Shown here in pieces: positions 36,488 to 46,136 of a DNA stretch of 64,000 bases. A program made the translations under genes and the position numbers. A model generated the notes under the pieces. It was not told where the DNA came from, searched no databases, and worked only from the letters and a program-made list of their open reading frames with translations. This DNA is from Sporosarcina aquimarina (lineage in GTDB: Bacteria; Bacillota; Bacilli; Bacillales_A; Planococcaceae). The stretch spans positions 186,001 to 250,000 of the forward strand of contig NZ_JAMBOM010000002.1 in NCBI RefSeq assembly GCF_023715615.1, in the 5' to 3' direction. Position 1 is the first letter of the stretch, and the number at the start of each line of letters is the position of its first letter.

Positions 36488-37078
36488 TCAGACTTGCCAG
36501 TTCAGTAAGACGTCCTCTACTTGTCTTTCGGTTTCAACTAATTTTCCATTATTATCAATCACAGCATCAGCGCCCTGTTCTTTAATCTCAATGGGTAGTT
36601 GCGAGGCAATTCTTGAATTTGCCTCTTGTTCTGATAACTGATTTCGACTCATCAGACGTTCTTTTTGAACATCAGGGGTGACTGAGACTACGAGGATTTT
36701 TTCTACATAATCATGTAGCTTGTTTTCAAACAGTAACGGAATATCCAAAAAGACGGTTTCCGCTCCCGCTGCCAGATGCGCTTCTTTTTGCGCAATCAGC
36801 TCTTTTCGTATCGCTGGATGAATAATATTGTTCAATTGTTCACGCTTCTTGTCATCGCCAAAAATCAGCTGCCCCATAACCGCACGATCCATTGAACCAT
36901 CTTCTCGTATGACTTCACGTCCAAATACTGTTTCAATTTCCTTTAGTACAGAACTGCCAGGCTCCACAACTAACCGCGCAATCTCATCCGCATCGACTAC
37001 AGGGTAACCTCGATCTTTCAAAAGGTTAGCAACTGTGCTTTTACCGCTCGCAATACTTCCTGTTAGACCAATAATCAT
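36488..37078 (-). CDS. coaE: dephospho-CoA kinase
   Basis: A 196-residue P-loop kinase for the last step of coenzyme A synthesis. It has Walker A GLTGSIASGKS (residues 4-14), the substrate motif VVDADEIARLVVEPG and DIPLLFE near residue 108. The ATG at 37078 follows GGAG by 8 nt; an ATG at 37105 lies inside mutM before that site. It follows mutM by 14 bp in a polA-mutM-coaE cluster. Confidence 0.96.
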   Translation of the reverse strand: MIIGLTGSIASGKSTVANLLKDRGYPVVDADEIARLVVEPGSSVLKEIETVFGREVIREDGSMDRAVMGQLIFGDDKKREQLNNIIHPAIRKELIAQKEAHLAAGAETVFLDIPLLFENKLHDYVEKILVVSVTPDVQKERLMSRNQLSEQEANSRIASQLPIEIKEQGADAVIDNNGKLVETERQVEDVLLNWQV

Positions 37079-37092
37079 TCGTGTGCTCCTTT

Positions 37093-37965
37093 TTAATGCT
37101 GACATTTTTTACAGTAGGTTGATGTCCGATTTGCGATTTGTATGGAAGCGGTCTTGGCACCGCATTTAGGACATACTTTACGTCCATACATCTGTAGACG
37201 ATTTTGCATGGAACCCGCTTCACCGTTACTATTCCGATAGTCGGAGATCGAACTCCCTCCCGCTTGGATACTTTCATCCAATACAGTGACAATTTCGCGG
37301 AATAACTGTTGTTTTCTGTGGAGACTAATCCTGCCAGCTGACCGATTTGGATGAATCCCCATCCTGAACAGAGCTTCTGTTGCGTAAATATTACCGCAAC
37401 CTGATATGATTTGACCATCCATGATGACCTCTTTAATAGGCTTTTTTGCATATTTATCTTGTTTCGTTTTTGTGATGAAAAACTCTTCTGCATTGACATC
37501 AAATGGTTCAGGAGCCATCAATGTAAGCGGAAGATGATCTTGTTCACATGTCAGTAATCGAAGCTCTCCAAAACGGCGAATATCCGAATAGACGAGAAGA
37601 CCGCCATCTTCAAGCTGAAAGATCGCGTGTATATGATTTCGAAATTTTTGCTCACGGATTTCAGTGATTGCATTCACAACGAACCATGCTCCTGTCATTC
37701 CTAAATGACTAACAAGGAGGCGGCATGTATTGTCTTTAATGAGATGGAAATAAATATATTTACTACGTCTCGTAACCGCTTCGATTGTGAATCCAGCAAG
37801 TTCCTCAGAAAATCGCTCGACTGAATGACCTTTCACAATGGCTTCCTTCCCTGCAGCTTTCGAAGCAGATACCGTTTCAGAAACTTTCACATCATATATT
37901 GTACGCCCACTAGCAACAGGTGCTAACGAGCGTACAACTCCTTCTACTTCAGGTAATTCCGGCAT
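37093..37965 (-). CDS. mutM: formamidopyrimidine-DNA glycosylase
   Basis: A 290-residue Fpg/MutM that removes 8-oxoguanine and nicks the abasic site. The N-terminal catalytic PELPEVE is intact right after Met, CGNIYATEALF is present near residue 172, and the C-terminal zinc finger has CPKCG and CKKC. The start ATG at 37965 is required to expose the catalytic proline and follows GAGGAG. polA ends 10 bp upstream. Confidence 0.97.
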   Translation of the reverse strand: MPELPEVEGVVRSLAPVASGRTIYDVKVSETVSASKAAGKEAIVKGHSVERFSEELAGFTIEAVTRRSKYIYFHLIKDNTCRLLVSHLGMTGAWFVVNAITEIREQKFRNHIHAIFQLEDGGLLVYSDIRRFGELRLLTCEQDHLPLTLMAPEPFDVNAEEFFITKTKQDKYAKKPIKEVIMDGQIISGCGNIYATEALFRMGIHPNRSAGRISLHRKQQLFREIVTVLDESIQAGGSSISDYRNSNGEAGSMQNRLQMYGRKVCPKCGAKTASIQIANRTSTYCKKCQH

Positions 37966-37975
37966 CGGGCTCTCC

Positions 37976-40603
37976 TCACTTCGTGTCGTACCAACTTGCA
38001 CCATACGCAGAATCCACTTTTAAGGGAACATCCAGTTCCAATGCAGACTCCATCACTTCAGGTACGATTTTCTTCAACTGTTCCAGTTCTTCTTCTGGCG
38101 CTTCAAATATAAGTTCATCATGCACTTGCAGAAGCATACGCGCTTGTAATCCTTCTGTCTCAAGACGTTTTTCCATATCGATCATGGCTTTTTTAATAAT
38201 ATCCGCTGCAGTCCCTTGAATCGGTGTATTCATCGCAGTACGCTCAGCAAAACCGCGCAAGTTAAAGTTCGAACTTGTAATATCCGGTAGATAACGGCGA
38301 CGATTCAACATCGTTGAAACAAATCCACGTTTTTTCGCATCGATGATAATATCATCCATATACCGCTTCACTCCTGGGAAGCTGGCTAAATACGTATCGA
38401 TAAATTCAGCAGCTTCCTTGCGAGGAATATCCAAACTTTGTGATAACCCATAATCACTAATTCCGTATACAATCCCAAAGTTAACAGCCTTAGCCGCCCG
38501 TCGCATGTTCGATGTCACTTCTTCTTTAGATACTCCAAACACGTCCATCGCAGTTTTCGTATGGATGTCTTCCCCTGCACGGAATGCTTCAATCAGTTTT
38601 TCATCCTGCGAAATGTGCGCAAGCACCCGTAGCTCGATCTGCGAATAATCCGCCGCAAACATAATCCAATTCGGTTCTGACGGGACAAATGCCGCACGAA
38701 TCTTACGTCCTTCTTCCAATCGGATAGGAATGTTTTGTAAGTTCGGATTAATCGAGCTCAACCTGCCCGTTTGTGTCAACGCTTGCTGGAAACGAGTATG
38801 AATTTTACCATCTTCATGGATTTCTTTAGACAATCCATCGATATACGTCGACTTCAACTTTCCAAGCTGACGATACATAAGAATATGTTCAATAATTTCA
38901 TGCTCAGGCGCTAACTTTTCCAGCACATCTGCAGCCGTGGAATAGCCTGTTTTCGTTTTCTTAATTGGCGTTAGGCCAATCTTTTCAAAAAGAATGACCC
39001 CAAGCTGTTTTGGAGAATTAATATTAAACGGCTGTCCCGCCAACTCGTAAATTGTAGTTTCCAGATGTCCAAGTCGACTTGTCAATTCTGTGCCGATTGT
39101 TTGGAGTGTGTCCCAATCCGTTTTTACTCCTGTGGATTCCATTTTCCCTAAAATTTTTGCTAGCGGTAATTCCAGATTATGATACAACTCATATTGCTCG
39201 TTCTGGCGAAGTTTTTCAGTAACAGGCTCAAACAATTTCCAAACGGCAACGGCTTTGGTAGCCGCATGCTGTGCGATTTCTTCAGTTGCTGGAACTGCTT
39301 TTTTAGCACCTTTCCCATATACCTTTTCGTCTTTCTGAATTCCATTCCAACCGACTGATGCAGCCGCTTCTGATACATCGTCAAAAGACAAAGATGGATT
39401 CACAATATATGCAGCTAGTGTTAAGTCGAAATCGATTCCTGATACAGGGATGTCAATTGCCGCCAAAGCTGCAAAAAGGGCTTTCGCATCTGTCGTGAAT
39501 TTCTTCGATTCAGAATCAGCTAGCCACTTTTTCAATACTACATCCTTTTTCACATCAGCCATCGGCACATAAAAAACGTTTTCACCATTTGTCATTGAAA
39601 GTCCAAATAGTTCCGAGGTTAAATAGTTATCGTCCATCATTTCCAAGTGTACTGCCATCTGAGCAGAAAGATCAGCTTCACTCAACTCATGCTTTGTTTC
39701 CACTTCAATAACTTCAACAGCCTCAGTTTCAGAGCCTTCTACACCCATTTTTTCAAGGAGTGTTGTGAATTTAAGTTCTTTATATAAGGATGTGAGTTGC
39801 TCTTCGTCAGGACCACTATAGGATAAATCCTGAAGGCCAATCGTAATCGGTGCATTCACTTCAATCGTTGCCAGCTGCTTACTCATATAAGCCAGTTCTT
39901 CGTTATTCGTCAAGTTCTCTTTTAACTTTTTACCACTTATTTCGTCAAGAGACTCATATACGTGTTCCACTGATCCATATTCCTTCAACAGTTTCAACGC
40001 AGTCTTTTCACCAACACCTGGTACACCTGGGATGTTATCAGATGCATCTCCCATCAAGCCTTTCATATCGATGATTTGAAGGGGTTCTATCCCGTACTTT
40101 TCTTCAATATGTTCAGGCGTATAGAGTTCCATATCTGTGATCCCTTTTCTTGTAATACATACAGTCGTTGAAGCCGTTGCAAGTTGTGTTAAGTCCTTGT
40201 CTCCTGAAATGACAACGGTCATTGCCCCTTCTTCACTCGCAGTACGACTCAATGTTCCAATAATATCATCAGCTTCAAAGTTCTCTAATTCATATTGAGG
40301 AATATTGAATGCCTGTAATAGTTTGCGTAAATAAGGAAATTGTTCAGAGAGCTCAGGTGGAGTTTTTTGTCGTCCTCCCTTGTATTCACTGAACGTACTA
40401 TGCCGGAATGTAGTCTTCCCTGCATCCCACGCAACGAGCAAATGGGTCGGCTGCTCTTCTTTTAAAATATTTTGCAACATCATCGTGAATCCATAAACTG
40501 CATTTGTATGGATACCGCTGTCATTTGTTAATAATGGCAAAGCAAAAAATGCTCGGTATGCCAAGCTGTTCCCGTCAAGTAATACAATTTTTTTAGTCGT
40601 CAC
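37976..40603 (-). CDS. polA: DNA polymerase I
   Basis: An 875-residue Pol I: a 5'-3' exonuclease domain (IVLLDGNSLAYRAFFALPLL, GDKDLTQLA, GVPGVGEKTA), an inactive 3'-5' exonuclease-like middle region, and the polymerase domain with motif A (DYSQIELRVLAHIS), motif B (RRAAKAVNFGIVYGIS) and motif C (QVHDELIFE). It fills gaps and removes RNA primers. GTG at 40603 gives the usual MTTKKIVLLDG start with AAGGAGTGG upstream; the ATG at 40624 lies just before that ribosome binding site. Confidence 0.96.
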   Translation of the reverse strand: MTTKKIVLLDGNSLAYRAFFALPLLTNDSGIHTNAVYGFTMMLQNILKEEQPTHLLVAWDAGKTTFRHSTFSEYKGGRQKTPPELSEQFPYLRKLLQAFNIPQYELENFEADDIIGTLSRTASEEGAMTVVISGDKDLTQLATASTTVCITRKGITDMELYTPEHIEEKYGIEPLQIIDMKGLMGDASDNIPGVPGVGEKTALKLLKEYGSVEHVYESLDEISGKKLKENLTNNEELAYMSKQLATIEVNAPITIGLQDLSYSGPDEEQLTSLYKELKFTTLLEKMGVEGSETEAVEVIEVETKHELSEADLSAQMAVHLEMMDDNYLTSELFGLSMTNGENVFYVPMADVKKDVVLKKWLADSESKKFTTDAKALFAALAAIDIPVSGIDFDLTLAAYIVNPSLSFDDVSEAAASVGWNGIQKDEKVYGKGAKKAVPATEEIAQHAATKAVAVWKLFEPVTEKLRQNEQYELYHNLELPLAKILGKMESTGVKTDWDTLQTIGTELTSRLGHLETTIYELAGQPFNINSPKQLGVILFEKIGLTPIKKTKTGYSTAADVLEKLAPEHEIIEHILMYRQLGKLKSTYIDGLSKEIHEDGKIHTRFQQALTQTGRLSSINPNLQNIPIRLEEGRKIRAAFVPSEPNWIMFAADYSQIELRVLAHISQDEKLIEAFRAGEDIHTKTAMDVFGVSKEEVTSNMRRAAKAVNFGIVYGISDYGLSQSLDIPRKEAAEFIDTYLASFPGVKRYMDDIIIDAKKRGFVSTMLNRRRYLPDITSSNFNLRGFAERTAMNTPIQGTAADIIKKAMIDMEKRLETEGLQARMLLQVHDELIFEAPEEELEQLKKIVPEVMESALELDVPLKVDSAYGASWYDTK

Positions 40604-40691
40604 GTAGCTCGTCCACTCCTTCATAAAAAAACGTCGTCTTCCATCATCTTACCACGAGGGTAGGATGAAATGAAAACGACTAGGTCCTTCT

Positions 40692-42125
40692 CTATTCAAT
40701 TGAATGCGAGGGTTGATGGATGGGTAATTTTATGAAAAACACAGATCCTTCCCCAAGCTCACTTTCCACCCAAATACTCCCATGATGCGCTTCAAGTAAG
40801 TGTTTCACGATTGCGAGTCCAAGTCCGGTACCGCCTGAATCTCGACTTCTTGCTAAATCAGCACGATAAAAACGTTCAAACACTCTTTGTAACTTTTCCT
40901 TTTCAATGCCAATGCCTTCGTCAGCAATTGAAATCAAAACAGAATGATCATCTTTCCTTCCCGATATACGGATCGTTGTCCCTTGCTTTGAATACGTGAT
41001 TGCATTAATAAGCAAGTTAACAAGCACTTGCATAAGACGTCCGCTATCCGCCTCCATTACTAAGTCACTCATCTCTTCAATCTCAATGGTCATTTGTTTT
41101 TCTGCGAGCTTGCCAGAGACTAGCTGAGTCGCTTCCTGAATTGTAGTTGCAGCATTAACTTCCGATATGTTAAGAGTGAACCCATGCTGCTCAATACCTG
41201 ACAATTCCAATAGATCAGTCACAAGAGAATGCAGACGGCCGCTCTCTTTTTCGATAATGGTGATGAAGTCTCGTGAAATATCAGGATCCGAAAGCGCTCC
41301 ATCCAACAACGTCTCAGCAAATCCTTTTATAGAGGTAACCGGTGTTCGTAATTCATGGGAAACGTTCGCGACGAAATCTTTTCGGACTTCTTCTAGTTTA
41401 ATGATTTTTGAAATATCGTGGAATACCACAATGATTCCCAACCAATTCCCGTGTCGACCTATAACGGGAGCACCATAAACCGTCAAGTCGAGAGGACCAT
41501 ATTCTTGTTGCATGCGGATTTGTTGCTCATGGACTTGTTCCGACAGAAAAACTTGCTCGATTAGTTGCTCAGCGGCTAATGGCAGACCAATCTCTTTATA
41601 AGATTTGCCGATTGCATCAGAAGAGGATGTGTGAAATGTTTGCGCAAAAACCCCGTTCATCAGATTAACGGTTCCTCCTCTGCCGAGCATCAGTAAACTG
41701 CTACCGATACTTTCAATTAGAGTTTTAAGCCGCTCTTTTTCCATCGATCTGACAATTTGTGTCTCTTGACCATTCCGTGCAATCTGGTTAATGGATACAG
41801 CTAAACTCCCAAGATCCTTGAACTCACTCACGCTCGCACGGGCTTTATAATCACCACTTGCGAGTTTCCTTGCCACAAGTGTTAGTTCGTCAACTGGTTT
41901 TGTAAAATGATAGATTACTCTAGATACAGTAAACAAACTTAAGATTAAAAACAAACCAATCATCGCAGATAAGTAGAGTGAAAATTTATTCTCCAACGAA
42001 GACTCTACGTTAGCGTCCACTACATTGAAAAATTGACTAATAACAATCCACAAAATAATAGAAAAGACAACTAGTATAATACTAGTTGTTAGTAAAATTC
42101 TTGAGGAATGACCTTCTTTTTTCAT
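40692..42125 (-). CDS. phoR: phosphate sensor histidine kinase PhoR
   Basis: A 477-residue kinase: TM1 (residues 10-32), an external loop of only about 20 residues, TM2 (about 50-70), HAMP, PAS, HisKA (VSHELRTPVTS) and HATPase (NLLINAITYS, DEGIGI, GGTGLGLAIV). B. subtilis PhoR is about 100 residues longer and has an external PAS domain that is missing here. It phosphorylates PhoP at low phosphate. Its ATG overlaps the phoP stop as ATGA. Confidence 0.92.
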   Translation of the reverse strand: MKKEGHSSRILLTTSIILVVFSIILWIVISQFFNVVDANVESSLENKFSLYLSAMIGLFLILSLFTVSRVIYHFTKPVDELTLVARKLASGDYKARASVSEFKDLGSLAVSINQIARNGQETQIVRSMEKERLKTLIESIGSSLLMLGRGGTVNLMNGVFAQTFHTSSSDAIGKSYKEIGLPLAAEQLIEQVFLSEQVHEQQIRMQQEYGPLDLTVYGAPVIGRHGNWLGIIVVFHDISKIIKLEEVRKDFVANVSHELRTPVTSIKGFAETLLDGALSDPDISRDFITIIEKESGRLHSLVTDLLELSGIEQHGFTLNISEVNAATTIQEATQLVSGKLAEKQMTIEIEEMSDLVMEADSGRLMQVLVNLLINAITYSKQGTTIRISGRKDDHSVLISIADEGIGIEKEKLQRVFERFYRADLARSRDSGGTGLGLAIVKHLLEAHHGSIWVESELGEGSVFFIKLPIHQPSHSIE

Positions 42126-42832
42126 GAATATTCCTCGAATTTATATCCAATCCCACGCACAGTTTTAATCGAACGCGGTTTTTTCGTATCTTCTTCAATT
42201 TTATCGCGAAGATGACTAATATGAACATCGACAATGCGAGTATCTCCACTAAAATCATAGTTCCATACAGCGGATAACAGCTGATCTCTTGATAAAACAC
42301 GATTTTTGTGTTTCATAAGATGCACAAGTAGTTCAAATTCCTTTGGTGTGAATTCTAGTAGTTCTCCATTCAGTTCAGTTTGATAACGCTCGAGATAAAC
42401 CGTCAATCCATTGATACTAATACTATCACTCGGCTGCTTCGGACCGTTCGCGCGACGCAAAACCGCTTTTACACGCGCAGTCAGCTCACGGGGACTAAAA
42501 GGCTTGGTCATGTAATCGTCCGCACCGATCTCCAATCCTAATACTTTGTCGGTCTCATCGCCTCGTGCTGTCAACATGATAATCGGAGTTTCCACATTAC
42601 GTTGTCGTAAGTTCCGACAGACATCGATCCCATCCATCCCTGGAAGCATGATATCCAGCACAATCAAGTCAGGTTTGCTCTTTGTAGCTGTTTCCAAAGC
42701 TTCTACACCATTTGTAGCTACTAGTGTACGATAACCGTTCTGTTTAAGATTGTAGTCAAGAAGTGTACAAATCGATGGGTCATCTTCTACGATTAATATC
42801 GTTTTCGTTGAAATCGCTTCTATAGTTTCCAT
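42122..42832 (-). CDS. phoP: phosphate response regulator PhoP
   Basis: A 236-residue OmpR-type regulator: receiver domain (acidic pair in LIVEDDPS, phospho-Asp in VLDIMLPGMDG, Lys in MTKPFSPREL) and winged helix (EFTPKEFELLVHLMKH through TVRGIGYKFEE). It activates phosphate-starvation genes. ATG at 42832 is 6 nt after GGAG; the ATG at 42844 contains that site and would add four residues. Confidence 0.94.
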   Translation of the reverse strand: METIEAISTKTILIVEDDPSICTLLDYNLKQNGYRTLVATNGVEALETATKSKPDLIVLDIMLPGMDGIDVCRNLRQRNVETPIIMLTARGDETDKVLGLEIGADDYMTKPFSPRELTARVKAVLRRANGPKQPSDSISINGLTVYLERYQTELNGELLEFTPKEFELLVHLMKHKNRVLSRDQLLSAVWNYDFSGDTRIVDVHISHLRDKIEEDTKKPRSIKTVRGIGYKFEEYS

Positions 42833-42845
42833 ATTTGTCTCCATA

Positions 42846-43325
42846 TTAAAAATTATCCAGTGATTGTGAAGTTAATTGTTTTTCTTTCAGCTCAGGTGCT
42901 GCAACGCTAACTGAGCCGGTAATTATCTGTTCGCCAGATTCATTAAAGGCACTGACAAGAATGTCAATTCGATTCTCAACAAGATGAACTTCTTGAACTT
43001 CCAGTGTAATTGCTACAGTTTCATAATGATACACGGGGACGGGAAACTCCAAATGTTGAGCTAGCATATAAGAGCCTGGTCCTGGTAAGTATTTAGAAAC
43101 CGCTGAAGTGATAATACCAGTCAGCATAAGTGTCGGTACAATCGGTTTTTTGACGTCAGTCTGTGAAGCAAAATCATGTTGAATATAGATGGGATTCGGA
43201 TCGTTCGTCAACCCGAGATAAAGCAGGAGATCTCTATCTTCGATCTTTTCAGTCAATTTAAGTTTCTCTCCAACCTTAATATCGTTAATCCCTCTTCCGA
43301 CTCTTCTCTTTTTACCAAGTATCAA
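42846..43325 (-). CDS. MaoC-like hotdog-fold dehydratase
   Basis: A 159-residue single-hotdog protein of the MaoC/R-hydratase group. NDPNPIYIQHDFA near residue 41 corresponds to the catalytic D-x5-H region, but the His is replaced by Tyr (NPIY for NPIH), so activity is uncertain. PTLMLTGIITSAVSKYLPGPGS follows. It lies 13 bp before phoP in the same direction and is probably cotranscribed. The start is TTG, about 8 nt after GGGGGA; no ATG or GTG is better placed. Confidence 0.82.
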   Translation of the reverse strand: MILGKKRRVGRGINDIKVGEKLKLTEKIEDRDLLLYLGLTNDPNPIYIQHDFASQTDVKKPIVPTLMLTGIITSAVSKYLPGPGSYMLAQHLEFPVPVYHYETVAITLEVQEVHLVENRIDILVSAFNESGEQIITGSVSVAAPELKEKQLTSQSLDNF

Positions 43326-43382
43326 AAAAAGTCCCCCTTATTAGGTACTATCCTTCTTCTTTAAAGTCTATCATAAAACAAA

Positions 43383-43422
43383 AATAAATCGAGTAGCGCC
43401 TTCTTACACTACTCGATTTATT
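43383..43422 (-). terminator. terminator of mdh
   Basis: AATAAATCGAGTAG pairs perfectly with CTACTCGATTTATT, followed by TTTTGTTTT on the minus strand. Confidence 0.92.
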
Positions 43423-43428
43423 AGACGA

Positions 43429-44367
43429 TCAGGCGAGCACTTGCATGACCGATTTCACAGAGTCTGCGGATTGACTCAATGCCTGTTTCTCTTCACCTGT
43501 TAGCTCAAGCTCAATAATCTTTTCGATGCCCTCTTTCCCGAGAACCGTTGGAACCCCTAGGTAAATCCCTTCCATTCCAAATTCTCCTTCCAGATAAGCA
43601 ATCGCAGGAAGAATGCGTTTCTGATCTTTAAGAATGGCTTCTGCCATTTCAACAAGTGATGCAGCTGGAGCATAATAAGCGGAGCCATTGCCTAGCAAGT
43701 TAACAATCTCTGCCCCACCTTTACGTGTCCGTTTTACGATTTCTTCTATTCGTTCTTCTGAAAGCAATGAAGCGATAGGAACACCACCAGCAGATGAATA
43801 ACGGACGAGTGGTACCATATCATCACCGTGACCACCTAATACAAATCCAGATACATCCTTCACTGAAACGTTTAGTTCTTGTGCAACGAACGTTCGGAAG
43901 CGTGCTGTATCCAGGACTCCTGATTGTCCGATAACACGCTCTTTCGGTAACCCTGATTCTTTGTAGACCGTATACGTCATTGCATCGACGGGGTTCGTTA
44001 AGACAAGAATCGTCGTGTTAGGTGAATGCTTTATGATTTCAGCTGTCACAGACTTCATGACCTTCTGATTCGTTTGAACAAGGTCATCCCGGCTCATACC
44101 AGGTTTTCGGGCAATCCCCGCTGTAATGATGACAATGTCCGAATCCTTCGTGTCTGCATAATCAGCTGTCCCTATGATCGACGCATCAAACCCTTGCACC
44201 GGACTCGCTTCCAACATATCCAGCGCCTTCCCCTTTGTCGAATTCTCCATATTCGGGACGTCCACCAACACCACGTCACATAATTCTTTCTGAGCAAGCA
44301 AAAACGCAGTCGTAGCCCCCGTAAAACCAGAACCAATAACAGAAACCTTTTTACGAAACATAGACAT
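43429..44367 (-). CDS. mdh: malate dehydrogenase
   Basis: A 312-residue LDH-like MDH: NAD loop [16 protein letters not shown], the acidic VLVDVP after strand 2, substrate Arg residues in [22 protein letters not shown] and the catalytic His in GGHGDDMVP. It oxidises malate to oxaloacetate. The ATG at 44367 follows GGGAG by 7 nt. In B. subtilis it is the third gene of citZ-icd-mdh; here a terminator and a repeat element separate it from icd. Confidence 0.97.
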   Translation of the reverse strand: MSMFRKKVSVIGSGFTGATTAFLLAQKELCDVVLVDVPNMENSTKGKALDMLEASPVQGFDASIIGTADYADTKDSDIVIITAGIARKPGMSRDDLVQTNQKVMKSVTAEIIKHSPNTTILVLTNPVDAMTYTVYKESGLPKERVIGQSGVLDTARFRTFVAQELNVSVKDVSGFVLGGHGDDMVPLVRYSSAGGVPIASLLSEERIEEIVKRTRKGGAEIVNLLGNGSAYYAPAASLVEMAEAILKDQKRILPAIAYLEGEFGMEGIYLGVPTVLGKEGIEKIIELELTGEEKQALSQSADSVKSVMQVLA

Positions 44368-44410
44368 ACTAAAACTCCCTTTCAGAATTGGATTAATGTA
44401 AATAAACAGT

Positions 44411-44642
44411 GTTGATTTCCTTTGCAGGCGGACGCTTTCCACGGGCTCGACCTCAGCCAATCGAACCACGAAGAGTTCGATTTTCCGTATTTCTGTGCAC
44501 TTTACAGAAATTAAGGCAGCCTAAACGGTGCTCCTAACGCTTCGCTTTTACTCGCAGAAGCTGTTCTTCGTTACAGCTTTTTCTGCGGGGGCATCGGTCT
44601 TCGCTTATTCCGCAGGAGTCGCCGCCTTCCACTCCTATCAAC
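44411..44642 (+). repeat. GTTGAT/ATCAAC dispersed element, long form (copy R4)
   Basis: A 232-bp element filling most of the 431-bp icd-mdh gap. It has ends GTTGATTTCC and CTATCAAC, inner hairpins ATCGAAC/GTTCGAT and TTTCTGT/ACAGAAA, and the block GCTCCTAACGCTTCGCTTTT shared with 7369-7609. The remainder, 44643-44717, shows nothing. Confidence 0.82.
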
Positions 44643-44717
44643 GAATTTGCAAATACCAAGTATCCACAACTAACAAATAATTATAATCAAAACAATCCTG
44701 TCAACCTATTTTTATAT

Positions 44718-44759
44718 AAACAAAAAGCAGAGGCTACGATTAAAGCTCTGCTTTTTGTC
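44718..44759 (-). terminator. terminator of citZ-icd
   Basis: ACAAAAAGCAGAG pairs with CTCTGCTTTTTGT over a 13-nt loop. It lies 40 bp after the icd stop. Confidence 0.9.
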
Positions 44760-44798
44760 TCTTACTTATTGTGTACCTGTCGAATACGAAGCGTAAAC

Positions 44799-46067
44799 TT
44801 ATAGGTTTTTGATTAACTCGTCAGCGAACTCAGAAGTCTTCACTTCAGTTGCTCCATCCATCAAACGTGCGAAGTCATAAGTAACCACTTTAGAAGCGAT
44901 TGTCTTTTCGATTGACTTTGTGATCATGTCTGCAGCTTCGTTCCAGCCAAGATGCTCAAGCATCATAACGCCTGAAAGAATAACAGATGATGGATTTACT
45001 TTATCAAGTCCTGCATACTTTGGTGCAGTACCGTGAGTTGCTTCAAAGATTGCGTGTCCTGTTTGGTAGTTGATGTTAGCGCCTGGTGCGATGCCAATTC
45101 CGCCTACTTGTGCAGCAAGAGCATCAGAAACGTAGTCACCATTCAAGTTCATTGTAGCAACAACGTCGAATTCTTTCGGGCGTGTCAAGATCTGCTGAAG
45201 GAAAATATCAGCAATAGAATCTTTAACGATGATTTTGCCTGCAGCTTCAGCGTCAGATTGCGCTTTGTTTGCAGCATCTGTACCTTTTTCGTCTTTAATG
45301 CGGTCGTATTCGTTCCATGTGAATACCTTGTCGCCGAATTCTTGCTCAGCTACTTCATATCCCCAGTTTTTGAATGCGCCTTCCGTGAATTTCATAATGT
45401 TACCTTTGTGAACAAGTGTCAATGATTTGCGGCCTTCTTTGATTGCATAGTTCAAAGCACCACGAACTAGACGTTTTGTTCCTTCTTCAGAAATTGGCTT
45501 AATACCAAGTCCAGAAGTTTCAGGGAAACGGATATTTTTAACGTTGAACTCGTCTTGTAGGAACTTAATCAGTTTTTTAACTTCGTCAGAACCTTCTTTG
45601 TACTCGATACCTGCGTAGATATCTTCTGTGTTCTCACGGAAGATGACCATGTCACAGTCTTCAGGACGTTTTACTGGTGAAGGAACACCTTCGAAGTAAC
45701 GTACTGGACGTAAGCATGTATAAAGATCAAGTTCTTGGCGAAGTGCTACGTTCAATGAACGGAATCCACCGCCAATTGGAGTAGTCAAAGGACCTTTAAT
45801 CGCAATTAGGTATTCTTCAATTGTATCGAGTGTAGCCTGTGGAAGCCATTCTCCAGTTTCGTTGAACGCTTTCTCTCCTGCCAACACTTCTTTCCAAACA
45901 AGTTTACGCTTACCGTTGTACGCTTTTTCTACTGCACCTTCAAGTACGCGAGAAGCTGCATGCCAGATATCTGGACCTGTTCCATCACCGATGATGAATG
46001 GAACTGTTGCGTGATCGGGAACGTTTAATACACCGTTTGTTACTGTGATTTTACCTTCATTAGCCAT
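44799..46067 (-). CDS. icd: isocitrate dehydrogenase (NADP)
   Basis: A 422-residue NADP-dependent ICDH. The isocitrate site is [18 protein letters not shown] near residue 104, and metal binding is marked by [17 protein letters not shown] and [10 protein letters not shown]. It converts isocitrate to 2-oxoglutarate. GGGAGG lies 8 nt before the ATG at 46067. It follows citZ by 69 bp, so the two are probably one transcript. Confidence 0.98.
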   Translation of the reverse strand: MANEGKITVTNGVLNVPDHATVPFIIGDGTGPDIWHAASRVLEGAVEKAYNGKRKLVWKEVLAGEKAFNETGEWLPQATLDTIEEYLIAIKGPLTTPIGGGFRSLNVALRQELDLYTCLRPVRYFEGVPSPVKRPEDCDMVIFRENTEDIYAGIEYKEGSDEVKKLIKFLQDEFNVKNIRFPETSGLGIKPISEEGTKRLVRGALNYAIKEGRKSLTLVHKGNIMKFTEGAFKNWGYEVAEQEFGDKVFTWNEYDRIKDEKGTDAANKAQSDAEAAGKIIVKDSIADIFLQQILTRPKEFDVVATMNLNGDYVSDALAAQVGGIGIAPGANINYQTGHAIFEATHGTAPKYAGLDKVNPSSVILSGVMMLEHLGWNEAADMITKSIEKTIASKVVTYDFARLMDGATEVKTSEFADELIKNL

Positions 46068-46136
46068 TATAATTCCTCCCAAAGTCATAAGTATAGGGCC
46101 GGTATGATGATATACCGCCCCAAAGATTTTTGCTAA

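Noticed and set aside
44458-44474. LexA/DinR box in CGAAC...GTTCG of the repeat element
   Set aside because: The spacer is 8 bp rather than 4; it is a hairpin of the repeat and no SOS gene is adjacent.
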